From RGIG7450 sp045633565 (GTDB lineage: Bacteria > Bacillota > Clostridia > RUG12999), in NCBI GenBank assembly GCA_045633565.1, contig JAZQYO010000019.1, positions 62,001 through 126,000 of the forward strand: 64,000 bases of DNA, in the 5' to 3' direction. Shown here one piece after another: positions 25,417 to 33,759 of the stretch; the stretch's first letter is position 1, and each line of letters begins with the position of its first letter. The position numbers and the translations under genes are program-made. The notes beneath the pieces were generated by a model. The model searched no databases. It was not told where the DNA came from and was given only the letters and a program-made list of their open reading frames with translations.

Positions 25417-26111
25417 GTCTTGTTGAACTTAAGAATATATACAAAATTTATTCTGACGGTGACAGCGAGATAAGAGCTCTTGATAATGTTTCTCTCACAG
25501 TTGATGAGAAAGAATTTGTTGCTATAGTTGGACAATCAGGTTCCGGTAAATCAACTGCAATGAATATAATAGGCTGTCTTGATGTTCCGACGAGCGGGAT
25601 ATATATGCTTAACGGCGTTGATACAAGTACAATGCATGAAGATGAGCTTGCTATGATAAGAAATCAACATCTTGGTTTTATATTTCAGCAATATAATCTT
25701 ATTCCCAAGCTTAATCTTATTGAAAATGTTGAACTGCCACTCATTTACAGAGGTTATTCGCAGAGTAAAAGACGTAAAATGGCAAGCGAATCACTTGAAA
25801 GAGTTGGGCTACTTGACAGAGCGAATAAATATCCGTCACAACTTTCGGGTGGTCAGCAGCAGAGAGTTTCAATTGCCCGTGCATTGGCAGGAAATCCACC
25901 GGTAATATTAGCCGATGAGCCTACCGGCGCTCTTGACTCAAAAACTGGCCAGGAAATTCTTGAATTTATTAAAAAACTTAACGGAGAAGGTACAACCATT
26001 ATTCTTATTACTCACGATAATGGTATAGCTGCACAAGCTAAACGTCTTGTCAGAATTCAAGATGGTAAAATTATAGAGGACTCCGCTTTTAAAGAGGAGG
26101 GAACAATATGA
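25413..26111 (+). CDS. ABC transporter ATP-binding protein, MacB/LolD type
   Basis: 232-residue ATPase. Walker A is VGQSGSGKSTAMNIIGCLD, the Q-loop is FIFQQYNLIPKLN, the signature is LSGGQQQRVSIARAL, Walker B is VILADEPTGALD and the H-loop is ILITHD. The short GCLDVPTSG insert after Walker A is typical of the MacB/FtsE-like o228 subfamily. It powers the permease encoded next. The start overlaps the adaptor stop by 4 bases (ATGA) and its stop overlaps the permease start by 4 bases, a tightly coupled three-gene export system. Confidence 0.96.
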   Translation: MSLVELKNIYKIYSDGDSEIRALDNVSLTVDEKEFVAIVGQSGSGKSTAMNIIGCLDVPTSGIYMLNGVDTSTMHEDELAMIRNQHLGFIFQQYNLIPKLNLIENVELPLIYRGYSQSKRRKMASESLERVGLLDRANKYPSQLSGGQQQRVSIARALAGNPPVILADEPTGALDSKTGQEILEFIKKLNGEGTTIILITHDNGIAAQAKRLVRIQDGKIIEDSAFKEEGTI

Positions 26112-27283
26112 ATTTAAAACAATCATTTTCACTTGCTATAAAAAGTCTCATGGGTAGTAAAATGCGTTCCTTCCTTACCATGCTTGGTATTATTATAGGT
26201 ATAGCATCTGTAATAGCGCTTACAAGTATTTTTAACGGTATGACCTCCGAGGTAATAGGTAAGATGGAGAGTATGGGAACCACAACCGTCAATATAAATA
26301 TTAGCGGTCGTGGTGGCAACAGAAGGATTGAACCGGACGAACTCCAACAGCTTGCAGATGAAAATTCTGATATTATCCTTGGTATTTCACCAAACATTAC
26401 AATGAATGTCACCATTAAATCAGGAAACGATAATCAGACAACAAGTTGTCTGGGCGTAAGCGAGGTTTATGATAAACTTAAGAATCTCGAGGTAAGCTCA
26501 GGAAGATTTTTACAATATATTGATATTGAAAGACGCCAGAAAAATTGTGTTATTGGAACATATATAGTTAAAAATCTTTTCGGGGGAGCAAACCCAATTG
26601 GCGAAACCATTAAAATTGGCGGAAGCTCATTTAATATCGTTGGAGTTTTGGAGGAAAAAGCCGATTCAGAAGAAGGCTCGGAAGACGATAAAATCATTAT
26701 TCCGTACACTCTTGCAAGAACATTTACAAGAAACTCTTTTATCAGCAGTTATATAATGTGTGCAACCGATGCAGAAAGCGTTGAAGCTGCAACAAATGCA
26801 GCCAAAGAGCTTCTTTTGAAAAAATATACAAGCTCCGATTATTTTAATGTTACAGCCATGTCATCTCTTATTGAAACAATGGAAGAAATGACCGGAATGA
26901 TGTCTACTGTTCTTGCGGGAATTGCCGGAATATCACTTCTTGTTGGCGGTATAGGTATAATGAATATTATGCTTGTTTCAGTAACTGAGAGAACCCGTGA
27001 AATCGGTATTAGAAAATCGCTCGGTGCAAAACGCAGAGATATAATGAGTCAATTTATTGTTGAAGCAGCAACCACAAGTGTCATTGGAGGGATAATAGGC
27101 ATAATTTTTGGAATTGCTTTATCCCATCTACTTGCACCGCTTATGGATATAACGGCTGTAACTACGATGGGCTCAATACTTCTTTCGTTTGGTATTTCTG
27201 CTGCGATAGGAATATCCTTCGGATTTTTCCCTGCAAACAAAGCAGCAAAACTTAATCCGATTGATGCACTAAGACATGATTAA
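26108..27283 (+). CDS. ABC transporter permease, MacB/FtsX family
   Basis: 391 residues. A first transmembrane helix (about residues 20-45, SFLTMLGIIIGIASVIALTS) is followed by a large extracytoplasmic MacB-PCD domain (about 48-250) and three C-terminal helices of the FtsX domain. The loop TERTREIGIRKSLGAKRRDI is the FtsX/MacB signature. MacB-type systems work by mechanotransmission on extracytoplasmic substrates rather than by full membrane passage. With the adaptor and ATPase it makes a Gram-positive MacAB-like system; the substrate (peptide, antibiotic, lipid or metal) is unknown. Confidence 0.95.
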   Translation: MNLKQSFSLAIKSLMGSKMRSFLTMLGIIIGIASVIALTSIFNGMTSEVIGKMESMGTTTVNINISGRGGNRRIEPDELQQLADENSDIILGISPNITMNVTIKSGNDNQTTSCLGVSEVYDKLKNLEVSSGRFLQYIDIERRQKNCVIGTYIVKNLFGGANPIGETIKIGGSSFNIVGVLEEKADSEEGSEDDKIIIPYTLARTFTRNSFISSYIMCATDAESVEAATNAAKELLLKKYTSSDYFNVTAMSSLIETMEEMTGMMSTVLAGIAGISLLVGGIGIMNIMLVSVTERTREIGIRKSLGAKRRDIMSQFIVEAATTSVIGGIIGIIFGIALSHLLAPLMDITAVTTMGSILLSFGISAAIGISFGFFPANKAAKLNPIDALRHD

Positions 27284-27300
27284 ACTTGGAGGATTTTAAA

Positions 27301-29532
27301 GTGAAAAAAATACTATCAATTATTCTTGCTGTGCTGATTGTATTTTCAGGCATAATAGTTTTTGCTGAAAATGATGACATGAGTACAGAAAATATTCAGC
27401 TGATTCTAAATCAGCTTGGCATAATGAACGGATATCCGGATGGAAATTTTTATCCTGACCAGGCTGTAACACGAGCTGAATTTGCTAAAATTGCAGTAAT
27501 GGCTTCAGCTTACAGAGATTATGTTGCAAGCGGAATGAACACTTCGCCGTTTGCAGATGTTCCATATACTCACTGGGCAGCCCCTTATGTAAAACTTGCA
27601 TCGGTAAATAAGTTTATTACAGGTTATCCGGATTCAACTTTTCGTCCTGAAAATACTGTTTTAATGGAAGAGGCTGTTACAGTTGTTGTAAAACTTCTCG
27701 GATATAACGATGATGATTTTGCCGCGTCCTGGCCATACGGTCAGATTGGTGTTGCGAAAAACACAGGACTTTTAGACAAGCTATCAGCTTCACAGGGTGA
27801 ATATCTTACAAGAGCAGATGTAGCACGGCTTTTATATAACACTTTAAGAGCAAAACCAAAAAGTGCACAGACAGGTGTTGAATATATTTCAACAATTGGT
27901 TATACCCTGAAAGAAAATGTTACAGTGCTTGCTACCGCAAAAGAAGATTCATCTGTTGGCACAGGAAAGGTTTCAACAAGCAGTGGTACTTATAAAATTA
28001 ACGAATACTTCGACAGTTCAATTATCGGAAGCAAAGGGCATATTCTTGTAAACGATTCAAACGAGCTTTTGCTCTTTTTTGCAAATGACCTTACTACAAT
28101 TAAGTATAATGTATACACTGTTCTCGAAAATGAACTTGTTGCATTTAAAGATGGAACCCTTGTGAGTCTTAAGCTCTCAGATAATCTGACAGCATATCAC
28201 AAACTGCAAACCACTACATTTGGAGCAATAAAAAACAATCTTGAAACAGGATGCCTTCTGTCTGTTGTTTATGACTCAGTCGGAAATGCTGAATATGTTA
28301 ACGTGAGTGACAATGAACTTACCGGACCAATAACGGTACTATCAGATACATTCTATACAACCCTTGGGTTATCCGGCAACCCCATTGTAATGCGCAACGG
28401 AAACCGTTCATCACTTGAAAGTATATCAAAATATGATATTGTTTATTATTCAACTGCCCTTGATATGATATGGGCATACAGTAAAAAAATTACAGGTACT
28501 TACGAAGAAGCATATCCTTCAAGAGATTCTGTTTCAAGTGTAAAAATTGCAGGTACAACATATACGATTGAATCAGCTCAGGCAGCAGCAGCACTTTCAT
28601 CCAGCGGTAACTTTACTTTGGGTGATACAATAACTGTTATGATAGGTAAAAATGGTGAAATTGCAGGCGTTGTTTCTCTCGAAAATGTTTCAAACACACT
28701 TTATGGTTATGTATTAAGTGCCGGAACAACTGAATTCACCGATTCTGACGGAAATATTACAAGTTCACGCTATGTTGAGATTGTGCACGCAGACGGCACT
28801 TTGATTAAATATAAAACAAAAAGTGATTATTCAGCCCTGATTCATTCAGTTGTTAAACTAACTATTGAAGGTGGTATTACAACTTTAAAAACCGAAAATG
28901 TCGGTACGTCGGTTAAAGGCGAAATAAATGCAGATAAAATGCTTATTGGAGATACAAAACTTGCTGAAACTATTAAGATACTTGATGTAACGACAATTGA
29001 ACCATCCGAAACAGCAGCATACAAATCGCTTTTTGTAAACAAACTTGATGGAATAAATATAAAATCTTCTCAGGTGCTTCATTATAAAAAGGATTTAAGT
29101 GGTAAAATTACTGAACTGATATTGTATAATGCCTCGGGCGATGCCTATGAATACGGTATAATAGCAAACGCAACTTCCAGTGCAACAGGAGGAAACTATA
29201 GCGGATTTGTTGGAACAAAAACACTAAACGTTTCATCTCAAAATACAAAATACAGTGTTTCTTCTGGTCAACCTGTTCAGATTTTAAGAAATGGTAACAG
29301 TGTTAACTATATGGTTGCGCTAACTCAGGTGTCAGGTAATGTTCAAACAGTTACAGCTTCACACATTCAAACTACAACAAAAACGTACAAGATTAGTGAT
29401 GACTGCGTGGTTTATGGTCCATCATATACTGTAATGACATTAGATGAAGTGTTAAATGACAGTTCGTTAAAGTGGCAGGCATTTATTGATAAGCAGAGCA
29501 GTACTGTAAGAGTAATCAAAGTAATTAAATAA
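27301..29532 (+). CDS. Secreted SLH-domain protein in the ABC export operon
   Basis: About 743 residues. A signal peptide (VKKILSIILAVLIVFSGIIVFA) is followed by three SLH repeats (about residues 25-200: LGIMNGYPDGNFYPDQAVTRAEF, VNKFITGYPDSTFRPENTV, and a more divergent third around NTGLLDKLSASQGEYLTRAD). About 540 residues of beta-rich sequence without a recognised catalytic domain follow. It begins 17 bases after the permease stop, with TTGGAGGA 8 bases before GTG 27301, so it belongs to the adaptor/ABC operon. This suggests that the pump and this wall-bound protein work together or share regulation. A strong terminator closes the operon. Confidence 0.9.
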   Translation: MKKILSIILAVLIVFSGIIVFAENDDMSTENIQLILNQLGIMNGYPDGNFYPDQAVTRAEFAKIAVMASAYRDYVASGMNTSPFADVPYTHWAAPYVKLASVNKFITGYPDSTFRPENTVLMEEAVTVVVKLLGYNDDDFAASWPYGQIGVAKNTGLLDKLSASQGEYLTRADVARLLYNTLRAKPKSAQTGVEYISTIGYTLKENVTVLATAKEDSSVGTGKVSTSSGTYKINEYFDSSIIGSKGHILVNDSNELLLFFANDLTTIKYNVYTVLENELVAFKDGTLVSLKLSDNLTAYHKLQTTTFGAIKNNLETGCLLSVVYDSVGNAEYVNVSDNELTGPITVLSDTFYTTLGLSGNPIVMRNGNRSSLESISKYDIVYYSTALDMIWAYSKKITGTYEEAYPSRDSVSSVKIAGTTYTIESAQAAAALSSSGNFTLGDTITVMIGKNGEIAGVVSLENVSNTLYGYVLSAGTTEFTDSDGNITSSRYVEIVHADGTLIKYKTKSDYSALIHSVVKLTIEGGITTLKTENVGTSVKGEINADKMLIGDTKLAETIKILDVTTIEPSETAAYKSLFVNKLDGINIKSSQVLHYKKDLSGKITELILYNASGDAYEYGIIANATSSATGGNYSGFVGTKTLNVSSQNTKYSVSSGQPVQILRNGNSVNYMVALTQVSGNVQTVTASHIQTTTKTYKISDDCVVYGPSYTVMTLDEVLNDSSLKWQAFIDKQSSTVRVIKVIK

Positions 29533-29546
29533 AATTATGAATAAAA

Positions 29547-29580
29547 AAACGGTGTGCAATGCACACCGTTTAAATTTTTT
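29547..29580. terminator. Bidirectional terminator between the SLH gene and hppA
   Basis: An 11-bp stem with an AAT loop (29547-29557 with 29561-29571) is flanked by A-run and TTTAAATTTTTT. Confidence 0.88.
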
Positions 29581-29585
29581 ATTTA

Positions 29586-31670
29586 TTAAAGAATTGAGAA
29601 GTTAATTACAACTGCAGCAAATACGATAGATACCATCGAAAGCAGTTTGATAAGTATATTAATCGCCGGACCTGATGTATCTTTGAACGGGTCGCCAACT
29701 GTATCTCCAACAACTGCTGCTTTATGGTTTTCAGAGCCTTTTCCGCCATGAACACCGCTCTCAATATATTTTTTAGCGTTATCCCATGCGCCACCGGAGT
29801 TGGACATAAATACTGCCATCAAAAATCCGGAAGCGGTTGCACCTGCAAGCATACCTACAACGCCTGTGCATCCAAGAACAAGTCCTACCACAATAGGAAC
29901 TATAACAGCAACTATAGTAGGGAGCACCATTTCACGGAGACTCGCTTTTGTACAAAGGTCAACACAGCTTGCATAATCAGCATCTGCTTCGCCATTCATA
30001 AGGCCTGTAATCTCTTTAAACTGACGTCTAACCTCTTTAACAACACTCTGTGCTGCACGACCAACAGAATTCATTGTAAGGGCGGCAAACACAAAGGGGA
30101 GGCAAGCACCAACAAACAGACCAATAAGAACAGTTGGGTTCATAACACTTAAGTTTGATATTTTTTCCATTCCGCCTGGAATTGTATTAATTTTATCTAT
30201 ATAAGATGCCATGAGTGCAAGTGCTGTGAGCGCCGCAGAACCTATTGCAAAACCTTTACCGGTTGCTGCGGTTGTATTTCCGAGTGAGTCAAGAGCGTCT
30301 GTTCTTTCTCTTACTTTTTCATCAAGACCTGCCATCTGAGCAATACCACCTGCGTTGTCTGCTACAGGACCATAAGCGTCTGTTGCAAGTGTAATGCCGA
30401 GAGTTGAAAGCATACCTACAGCTGCAAGAGCAATTCCATAAAGTCCCATTGAAGCACTTTGTGCACCACCTGATACAAAATAAGCAACAAGTACACAAAT
30501 GGCAACAATAACGATAGGAAGAAGTGTGGAAAGCATACCAACAGAAAGACCACTTATAATTATTGTAGCAGTTCCGGTTTCAGATGTTGCTGCAAGATTT
30601 TTGGTAGGTTTGTAGCTGTCGGATGTAAAATATTCAGTTGCCTGACCAATAAGTACTCCGGCAATAAGTCCGGCTAAAATAGCAAAGTAAATTTTCCAGT
30701 TAGCTGCGCCTAAAACAAAGTATACAAGCGGCAGGGAAATAATTGCTATTAAAATTGCTGAAAAATTTGTTCCTCTTGAAAGAGCACTGAGAAGTTGTTT
30801 CTGTGAAGCGCCTTCTTTTGTTCTGACAAAGAAAGTACCAAAAACAGAACAAACAACACCTACTGCAGCAAGAAGCATTGGCAGAGCCATTGATTCAAGT
30901 GTATGGAAAGCTGCAACTCCAAGTGCGGAAGCAGAAATAATTGAACCTACATAGGATTCGTAAAGGTCAGCACCCATACCTGCAACGTCACCAACATTAT
31001 CGCCAACATTATCAGCAATAACAGCAGGGTTTCTGGGGTCATCCTCAGGAATACCTGCTTCAACTTTACCGACAAGGTCAGCACCAACGTCTGCTGCTTT
31101 TGTGAAAATACCACCGCCAACACGTGCAAAAAGTGCCATTGAAGAAGCACCCATACCAAACGTAAGCATTGCACTGGTTATTGCTTCGTTTGAAAGTTTA
31201 AAAATAAATTTCAAAAGGAAAAACCAAACGGAAATATCAAGTAGTCCAAGACCTACTACTGTAAATCCCATTACACTTCCGGCAGAAAATGCAACTCTGA
31301 GTCCACGGTTTAAACCTTCCTGACATGCATTTGCAGTTCTTGCGTTGGAAAGTGTGGCAATCTTCATTCCTACAAAACCGGAAAGTGCGGAGAAAAATCC
31401 GCCCGTTACAAAAGCGAAGGGGACATAAGGTGTCAAAAGACCCGCTATAGCCATAGCACCAAGTATAACAAACATAATAACGAAGAAAATTAAAACAATT
31501 TTATACTGGCGTTTAAGGTATGCGTTCGCACCTTGTCTGATTGATGCAGAGATTTTCTTCATCAAATCTGTACCTTCGGAGAATTTTATCACTTTGCAGG
31601 CAGTTAAAATTGCAAAAACAAGAGCTAATGCTGCTGCTGCAAATGATAATAAAACAAGTAGTTTATCCAT
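29586..31670 (-). CDS. hppA: Membrane-bound cation-translocating pyrophosphatase
   Basis: 694 residues with about 16 transmembrane helices. It hydrolyses cytoplasmic pyrophosphate and pumps H+ and/or Na+ outward. The substrate site is clear: DVGADLVGKVEAGIPEDDPR, then NPAVIADNVGDNVGD, and near the C-terminus GDTVGDPFKDTSGPA. The GNTTAATGKG segment has Ala where K+-independent enzymes have Lys, so a K+-dependent type is inferred. H+ versus Na+ specificity cannot be decided by eye. SD AGGAGG and a consensus promoter precede it. It lets a fermenting cell save energy from biosynthetic pyrophosphate. Confidence 0.97.
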   Translation of the reverse strand: MDKLLVLLSFAAAALALVFAILTACKVIKFSEGTDLMKKISASIRQGANAYLKRQYKIVLIFFVIMFVILGAMAIAGLLTPYVPFAFVTGGFFSALSGFVGMKIATLSNARTANACQEGLNRGLRVAFSAGSVMGFTVVGLGLLDISVWFFLLKFIFKLSNEAITSAMLTFGMGASSMALFARVGGGIFTKAADVGADLVGKVEAGIPEDDPRNPAVIADNVGDNVGDVAGMGADLYESYVGSIISASALGVAAFHTLESMALPMLLAAVGVVCSVFGTFFVRTKEGASQKQLLSALSRGTNFSAILIAIISLPLVYFVLGAANWKIYFAILAGLIAGVLIGQATEYFTSDSYKPTKNLAATSETGTATIIISGLSVGMLSTLLPIVIVAICVLVAYFVSGGAQSASMGLYGIALAAVGMLSTLGITLATDAYGPVADNAGGIAQMAGLDEKVRERTDALDSLGNTTAATGKGFAIGSAALTALALMASYIDKINTIPGGMEKISNLSVMNPTVLIGLFVGACLPFVFAALTMNSVGRAAQSVVKEVRRQFKEITGLMNGEADADYASCVDLCTKASLREMVLPTIVAVIVPIVVGLVLGCTGVVGMLAGATASGFLMAVFMSNSGGAWDNAKKYIESGVHGGKGSENHKAAVVGDTVGDPFKDTSGPAINILIKLLSMVSIVFAAVVINFSIL

Positions 31671-31710
31671 TTTAATACCTCCTGAATTTATGTATTATCT
31701 GCAAAAAATA

Positions 31711-31739
31711 ATTATATCACTTTTATTAATGAATTTCAA
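31711..31739 (-). promoter_or_regulatory. Promoter of hppA
   Basis: Minus-strand TTGAAA (31734-31739) and TATAAT (31711-31716), 17-bp spacer. The rest of 31671-31865 is AT-rich with nothing else recognised. Confidence 0.78.
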
Positions 31740-31865
31740 TAGAAAATTATTTAATTTTTATTGTTATTATTAATAAAATTCATCTAAAAATTTTCAAAAA
31801 AACTTTAAAAATGTACTAAAATATACTATAGTTGATTTTTTATCATAAAAACAGAGTGTTATGAC

Positions 31866-32657
31866 TTATTTTACAATCTCTTCGTAAAGTTTTTTTATAT
31901 TTTCAAAAATATATTTTGGTTTAGCTTCGTTTTTTTCTACATCCTCAAGCGTGCCTTCGCCACTTAATACAAAGATTGTAGAAATTCCGGCATTAACACC
32001 ACAGGCAATATCTGTATAAAGCCTGTCGCCCATAATCGCAGTTTCATTTTTTGAAAAGCCTGTTTTTTCCATTGCAAGTAGTGCCATATCAGGCTCGGGC
32101 TTACCAATGAATTTAGGATTTTTTCCCGTTGCGTTAAATATCATCTGACTAACAGAACCGCAGTCGGGGACATATCCATACCATGTTGGGCAAACCCAAT
32201 CGGGATTTGTGGCGATGTAATCAATGTTTTCTCTTAGAAGAATACACGCATCTTCGAGCTTTTTAAATGTTAGTTCAGTATCAAACCCCATACAAAGACA
32301 GTCTATCCCATCTTCTAACACATCTGTAACCGGAAGACCGGCATCTCTAAGCTGCTCTTTGAAGGAATTTGTTCCCAAAGCATAAATCTTATTATATTTC
32401 TTCTTTTTGAGATATAAAACAGTAGCATTTGTCGACGTTAAAAAATCCTCTGTTGAAGCTTTAATTCCAAGACTGTCAAGCTTCTCAACATATTTATCAA
32501 CACTTTTTGATGAATTGTTAGTGAGAAAAATGTATCTTCCGCCGATTTTATTAATATAGTCCAGAAAATCAAGGGTCCCGTCAAACAAATCATTATCAAG
32601 GTATATTGTACCGTCCATATCAAGCAAAAAAAGTTTTATCTTTTTCAAATCTTCCAT
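31866..32657 (-). CDS. HAD-superfamily subclass IIA phosphatase (NagD/PGP-like)
   Basis: About 263 residues. HAD motif I is FLLDMDGTIYL, motif II is FLTNNSS and motif III/IV is AIMGDRLYTDIACGVNAG, with a C2-type cap (CLCMGFDTELTFKKLEDA). HAD-IIA enzymes dephosphorylate small phosphoesters, including glycerol 3-phosphate (mammalian PGP, mycobacterial Rv1692), nucleotides and sugar phosphates. It directly follows glpP, with its SD GGAGGT 2 bases after the glpP stop, so glycerol 3-phosphate is an attractive but unproven substrate. ATG 32657 is the SD-supported start. Confidence 0.9.
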   Translation of the reverse strand: MEDLKKIKLFLLDMDGTIYLDNDLFDGTLDFLDYINKIGGRYIFLTNNSSKSVDKYVEKLDSLGIKASTEDFLTSTNATVLYLKKKKYNKIYALGTNSFKEQLRDAGLPVTDVLEDGIDCLCMGFDTELTFKKLEDACILLRENIDYIATNPDWVCPTWYGYVPDCGSVSQMIFNATGKNPKFIGKPEPDMALLAMEKTGFSKNETAIMGDRLYTDIACGVNAGISTIFVLSGEGTLEDVEKNEAKPKYIFENIKKLYEEIVK

Positions 32658-32669
32658 ATTGACCTCCAT

Positions 32670-33215
32670 TTATTCTGTTAAATTCCAAAGCTCCGGTTTA
32701 CCTGTAGATATGCCGGACGCACCATTTGAAAGCGCCTGAGATATTTCATCAACGGATTCTATAAGACCACCGGCAATAATTGGTGTATCAACTATAGTGC
32801 TAAGGTTTTTAATTACTTTAGAAAGAACACCTGGCATAATTTCAATCATATCAGGCTTTGATGTTTTGATTGACGATGCAGTAGTGTCAATAGATTTAGA
32901 GTCAACTACAAAAAATCTCTGTACAGAAAAAAGATTGTGTTCTTTTGCAAGGCGTATAATATTTACCCTGGTACTGATAATTCCGTCAACACCAATAGCA
33001 GCACAAAACTTAATTCCACTTTCGTCTTTGCCAATGCCTAACGCAAGGTCGATATGTATTAAAAGCTTTTTGCCGGCTTCATGAACCTTTTTAACTTTTT
33101 TTGCAATGGTAAGCAAATCGGGATTCAGGTCAAAAATAACATTAACGTTACTCAAAAGGGCTTTTTCAAACTCAACATTTGTTCTGACCGCAGCAATAAT
33201 TTTGCCAAGATCCAT
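32670..33215 (-). CDS. glpP: Glycerol-3-phosphate-responsive antiterminator
   Basis: About 181 residues, a TIM-barrel-like GlpP. Conserved segments are VIFDLNPDLLTIAKKVKKVHEAGK, LLIHIDLALGIGKDE, DGIISTRVNIIRLAKE, SKPDMIEIMPGVLSKVI, TPIIAGGLIES and the end ASGISTGKPELWNL. B. subtilis GlpP binds glycerol 3-phosphate and leader RNAs to prevent termination. ATG 33215 has GGGAGG upstream; the longer in-frame start at 33263 is unlikely. No glpFKD genes are adjacent, which is unusual. A leader with a terminator-like hairpin precedes it. Confidence 0.93.
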   Translation of the reverse strand: MDLGKIIAAVRTNVEFEKALLSNVNVIFDLNPDLLTIAKKVKKVHEAGKKLLIHIDLALGIGKDESGIKFCAAIGVDGIISTRVNIIRLAKEHNLFSVQRFFVVDSKSIDTTASSIKTSKPDMIEIMPGVLSKVIKNLSTIVDTPIIAGGLIESVDEISQALSNGASGISTGKPELWNLTE

Positions 33216-33247
33216 ATAAACCAAACCTCCCGCAGAAATAAAAAATG

Positions 33248-33295
33248 AAAAAAATCGCACCAAAACAAAGGCAAACTCATAGCCGGTGTTTTGAT
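33248..33295 (-). terminator. Candidate leader attenuator upstream of glpP
   Basis: In the glpP leader ATCAAAAC (33288-33295) can pair with GTTTTGGT (33259-33266). An inner GGC/GCC pairing (33282-33284 with 33270-33272) follows across a mismatched bulge. After five bases comes a run of seven T (33254-33248). It resembles an intrinsic terminator between promoter and gene, the type of element an antiterminator would act on; stability was judged by eye only. Confidence 0.5.
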
Positions 33296-33323
33296 ACGTC
33301 TCCTAAATCTCTATATCAATAAA

Positions 33324-33352
33324 ATTATACACTTAATATAAATAAAAGTCAA
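33324..33352 (-). promoter_or_regulatory. Promoter of the glpP operon
   Basis: Minus-strand TTGACT (33347-33352) and TATAAT (33324-33329), 17-bp spacer. The predicted leader is about 100 nt. Confidence 0.82.
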
Positions 33353-33399
33353 GAAAAAAATAGTTCATAACTTATTTTTAAAAAAATTTAAAAAAAGTA

Positions 33400-33428
33400 T
33401 TGACAAAGCGAAATTATTTTGTTATACT
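33400..33428 (+). promoter_or_regulatory. Promoter of tRNA-Leu
   Basis: Perfect TTGACA (33400-33405) and TATACT (33423-33428) with a 17-bp spacer, 13 bp before the tRNA. Confidence 0.85.
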
Positions 33429-33441
33429 AAACAAGTCGCTT

Positions 33442-33524
33442 GCGAAAGTGGCGGAACTGGCAGACGCGCACGTTTGAGGGGCGTGTGGGCAACCATACGG
33501 GTTCAAGTCCCGTCTTTCGCACCA
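33442..33524 (+). tRNA. tRNA-Leu (anticodon GAG)
   Basis: 83-nt class II tRNA with encoded CCA. Acceptor GCGAAAG/CTTTCGC; anticodon stem CACGT/GCGTG with loop TTGAGGG (anticodon GAG, T-G pair at the stem end); a short variable arm (TGGGCAACCA); T-arm ACGGGTTCAAGTCCCGT. Confidence 0.95.
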
Positions 33525-33529
33525 GACGA

Positions 33530-33565
33530 AAAGACATCAATCGAAAAGGTTGATGTCTTTTTTTA
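33530..33565 (+). terminator. Terminator of tRNA-Leu
   Basis: AAAGACATCAA (33530-33540) pairs with TTGATGTCTTT (33550-33560) and runs into eight T. Confidence 0.88.
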
Positions 33566-33577
33566 TATATTTTTTTA

Positions 33578-33729
33578 ACGGGACTTGAACCCAAAGTTGG
33601 CAGCGAGCGTGAAGAAAACGATTAATAATCGTTTTTAGTGAAGCTGGTGTGAGACGGGTACCGAGAACGAAGTGATTCGGTCGTCGAGCAGGTAAGGCAC
33701 GAAGCGACTGTGTCCCGTCTTTCACACCA
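33578..33729 (+). repeat. Unexplained mosaic of tRNA-Leu-derived inverted and direct repeats (possible structured RNA or mobile remnant)
   Basis: This 152-bp stretch has no supportable gene. It opens with ACGGGACTTGAACCC (33578-33592), the exact reverse complement of the tRNA-Leu T-arm (33499-33513). It closes with an 18-bp copy (33712-33729) of the tRNA 3' end (33507-33524) with one mismatch. Inside, TGGTGTGAGACGGG (33645-33658) pairs with 33714-33729 apart from a 2-base bulge, and smaller hairpins sit near 33617-33636 (AACGATTA/TAATCGTT) and 33660-33681 (ACCGA/TCGGT). It ends at its own terminator. It may be a tRNA-adjacent repeat element, a decayed attachment site or a small RNA; I cannot tell which. 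Confidence 0.6.
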
Positions 33730-33759
33730 AAAACACCCACTGTATGGTTGGTGTTTTTT
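33730..33759 (+). terminator. Terminator-like hairpin after the tRNA-derived element
   Basis: AAAACACC (33730-33737) pairs with GGTGTTTT (33750-33757) and is followed by T. It sits at the same distance from the CCA copy as a tRNA terminator would. Confidence 0.7.

Noticed and set aside
24857..25535. Several open frames in the repetitive adaptor tail (both strands)
   Set aside because: They arise from low-complexity GGT/ATG and GAAAAA repeats; the sense frame is continuous through the duplicated modules to a stop that overlaps the ATPase start.
33215..33330. Metabolite riboswitch upstream of glpP
   Set aside because: The leader is about 100 nt and I could not match it to fluoride, guanidine, preQ1 or c-di-GMP aptamer consensus; a protein-responsive attenuator fits better.
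33537..33740. 67-codon open frame on the minus strand across the tRNA-derived element
   Set aside because: It has no SD, it runs through the terminator and the tRNA-like repeats, and its composition follows the tRNA fragments. It is not supported as a gene.
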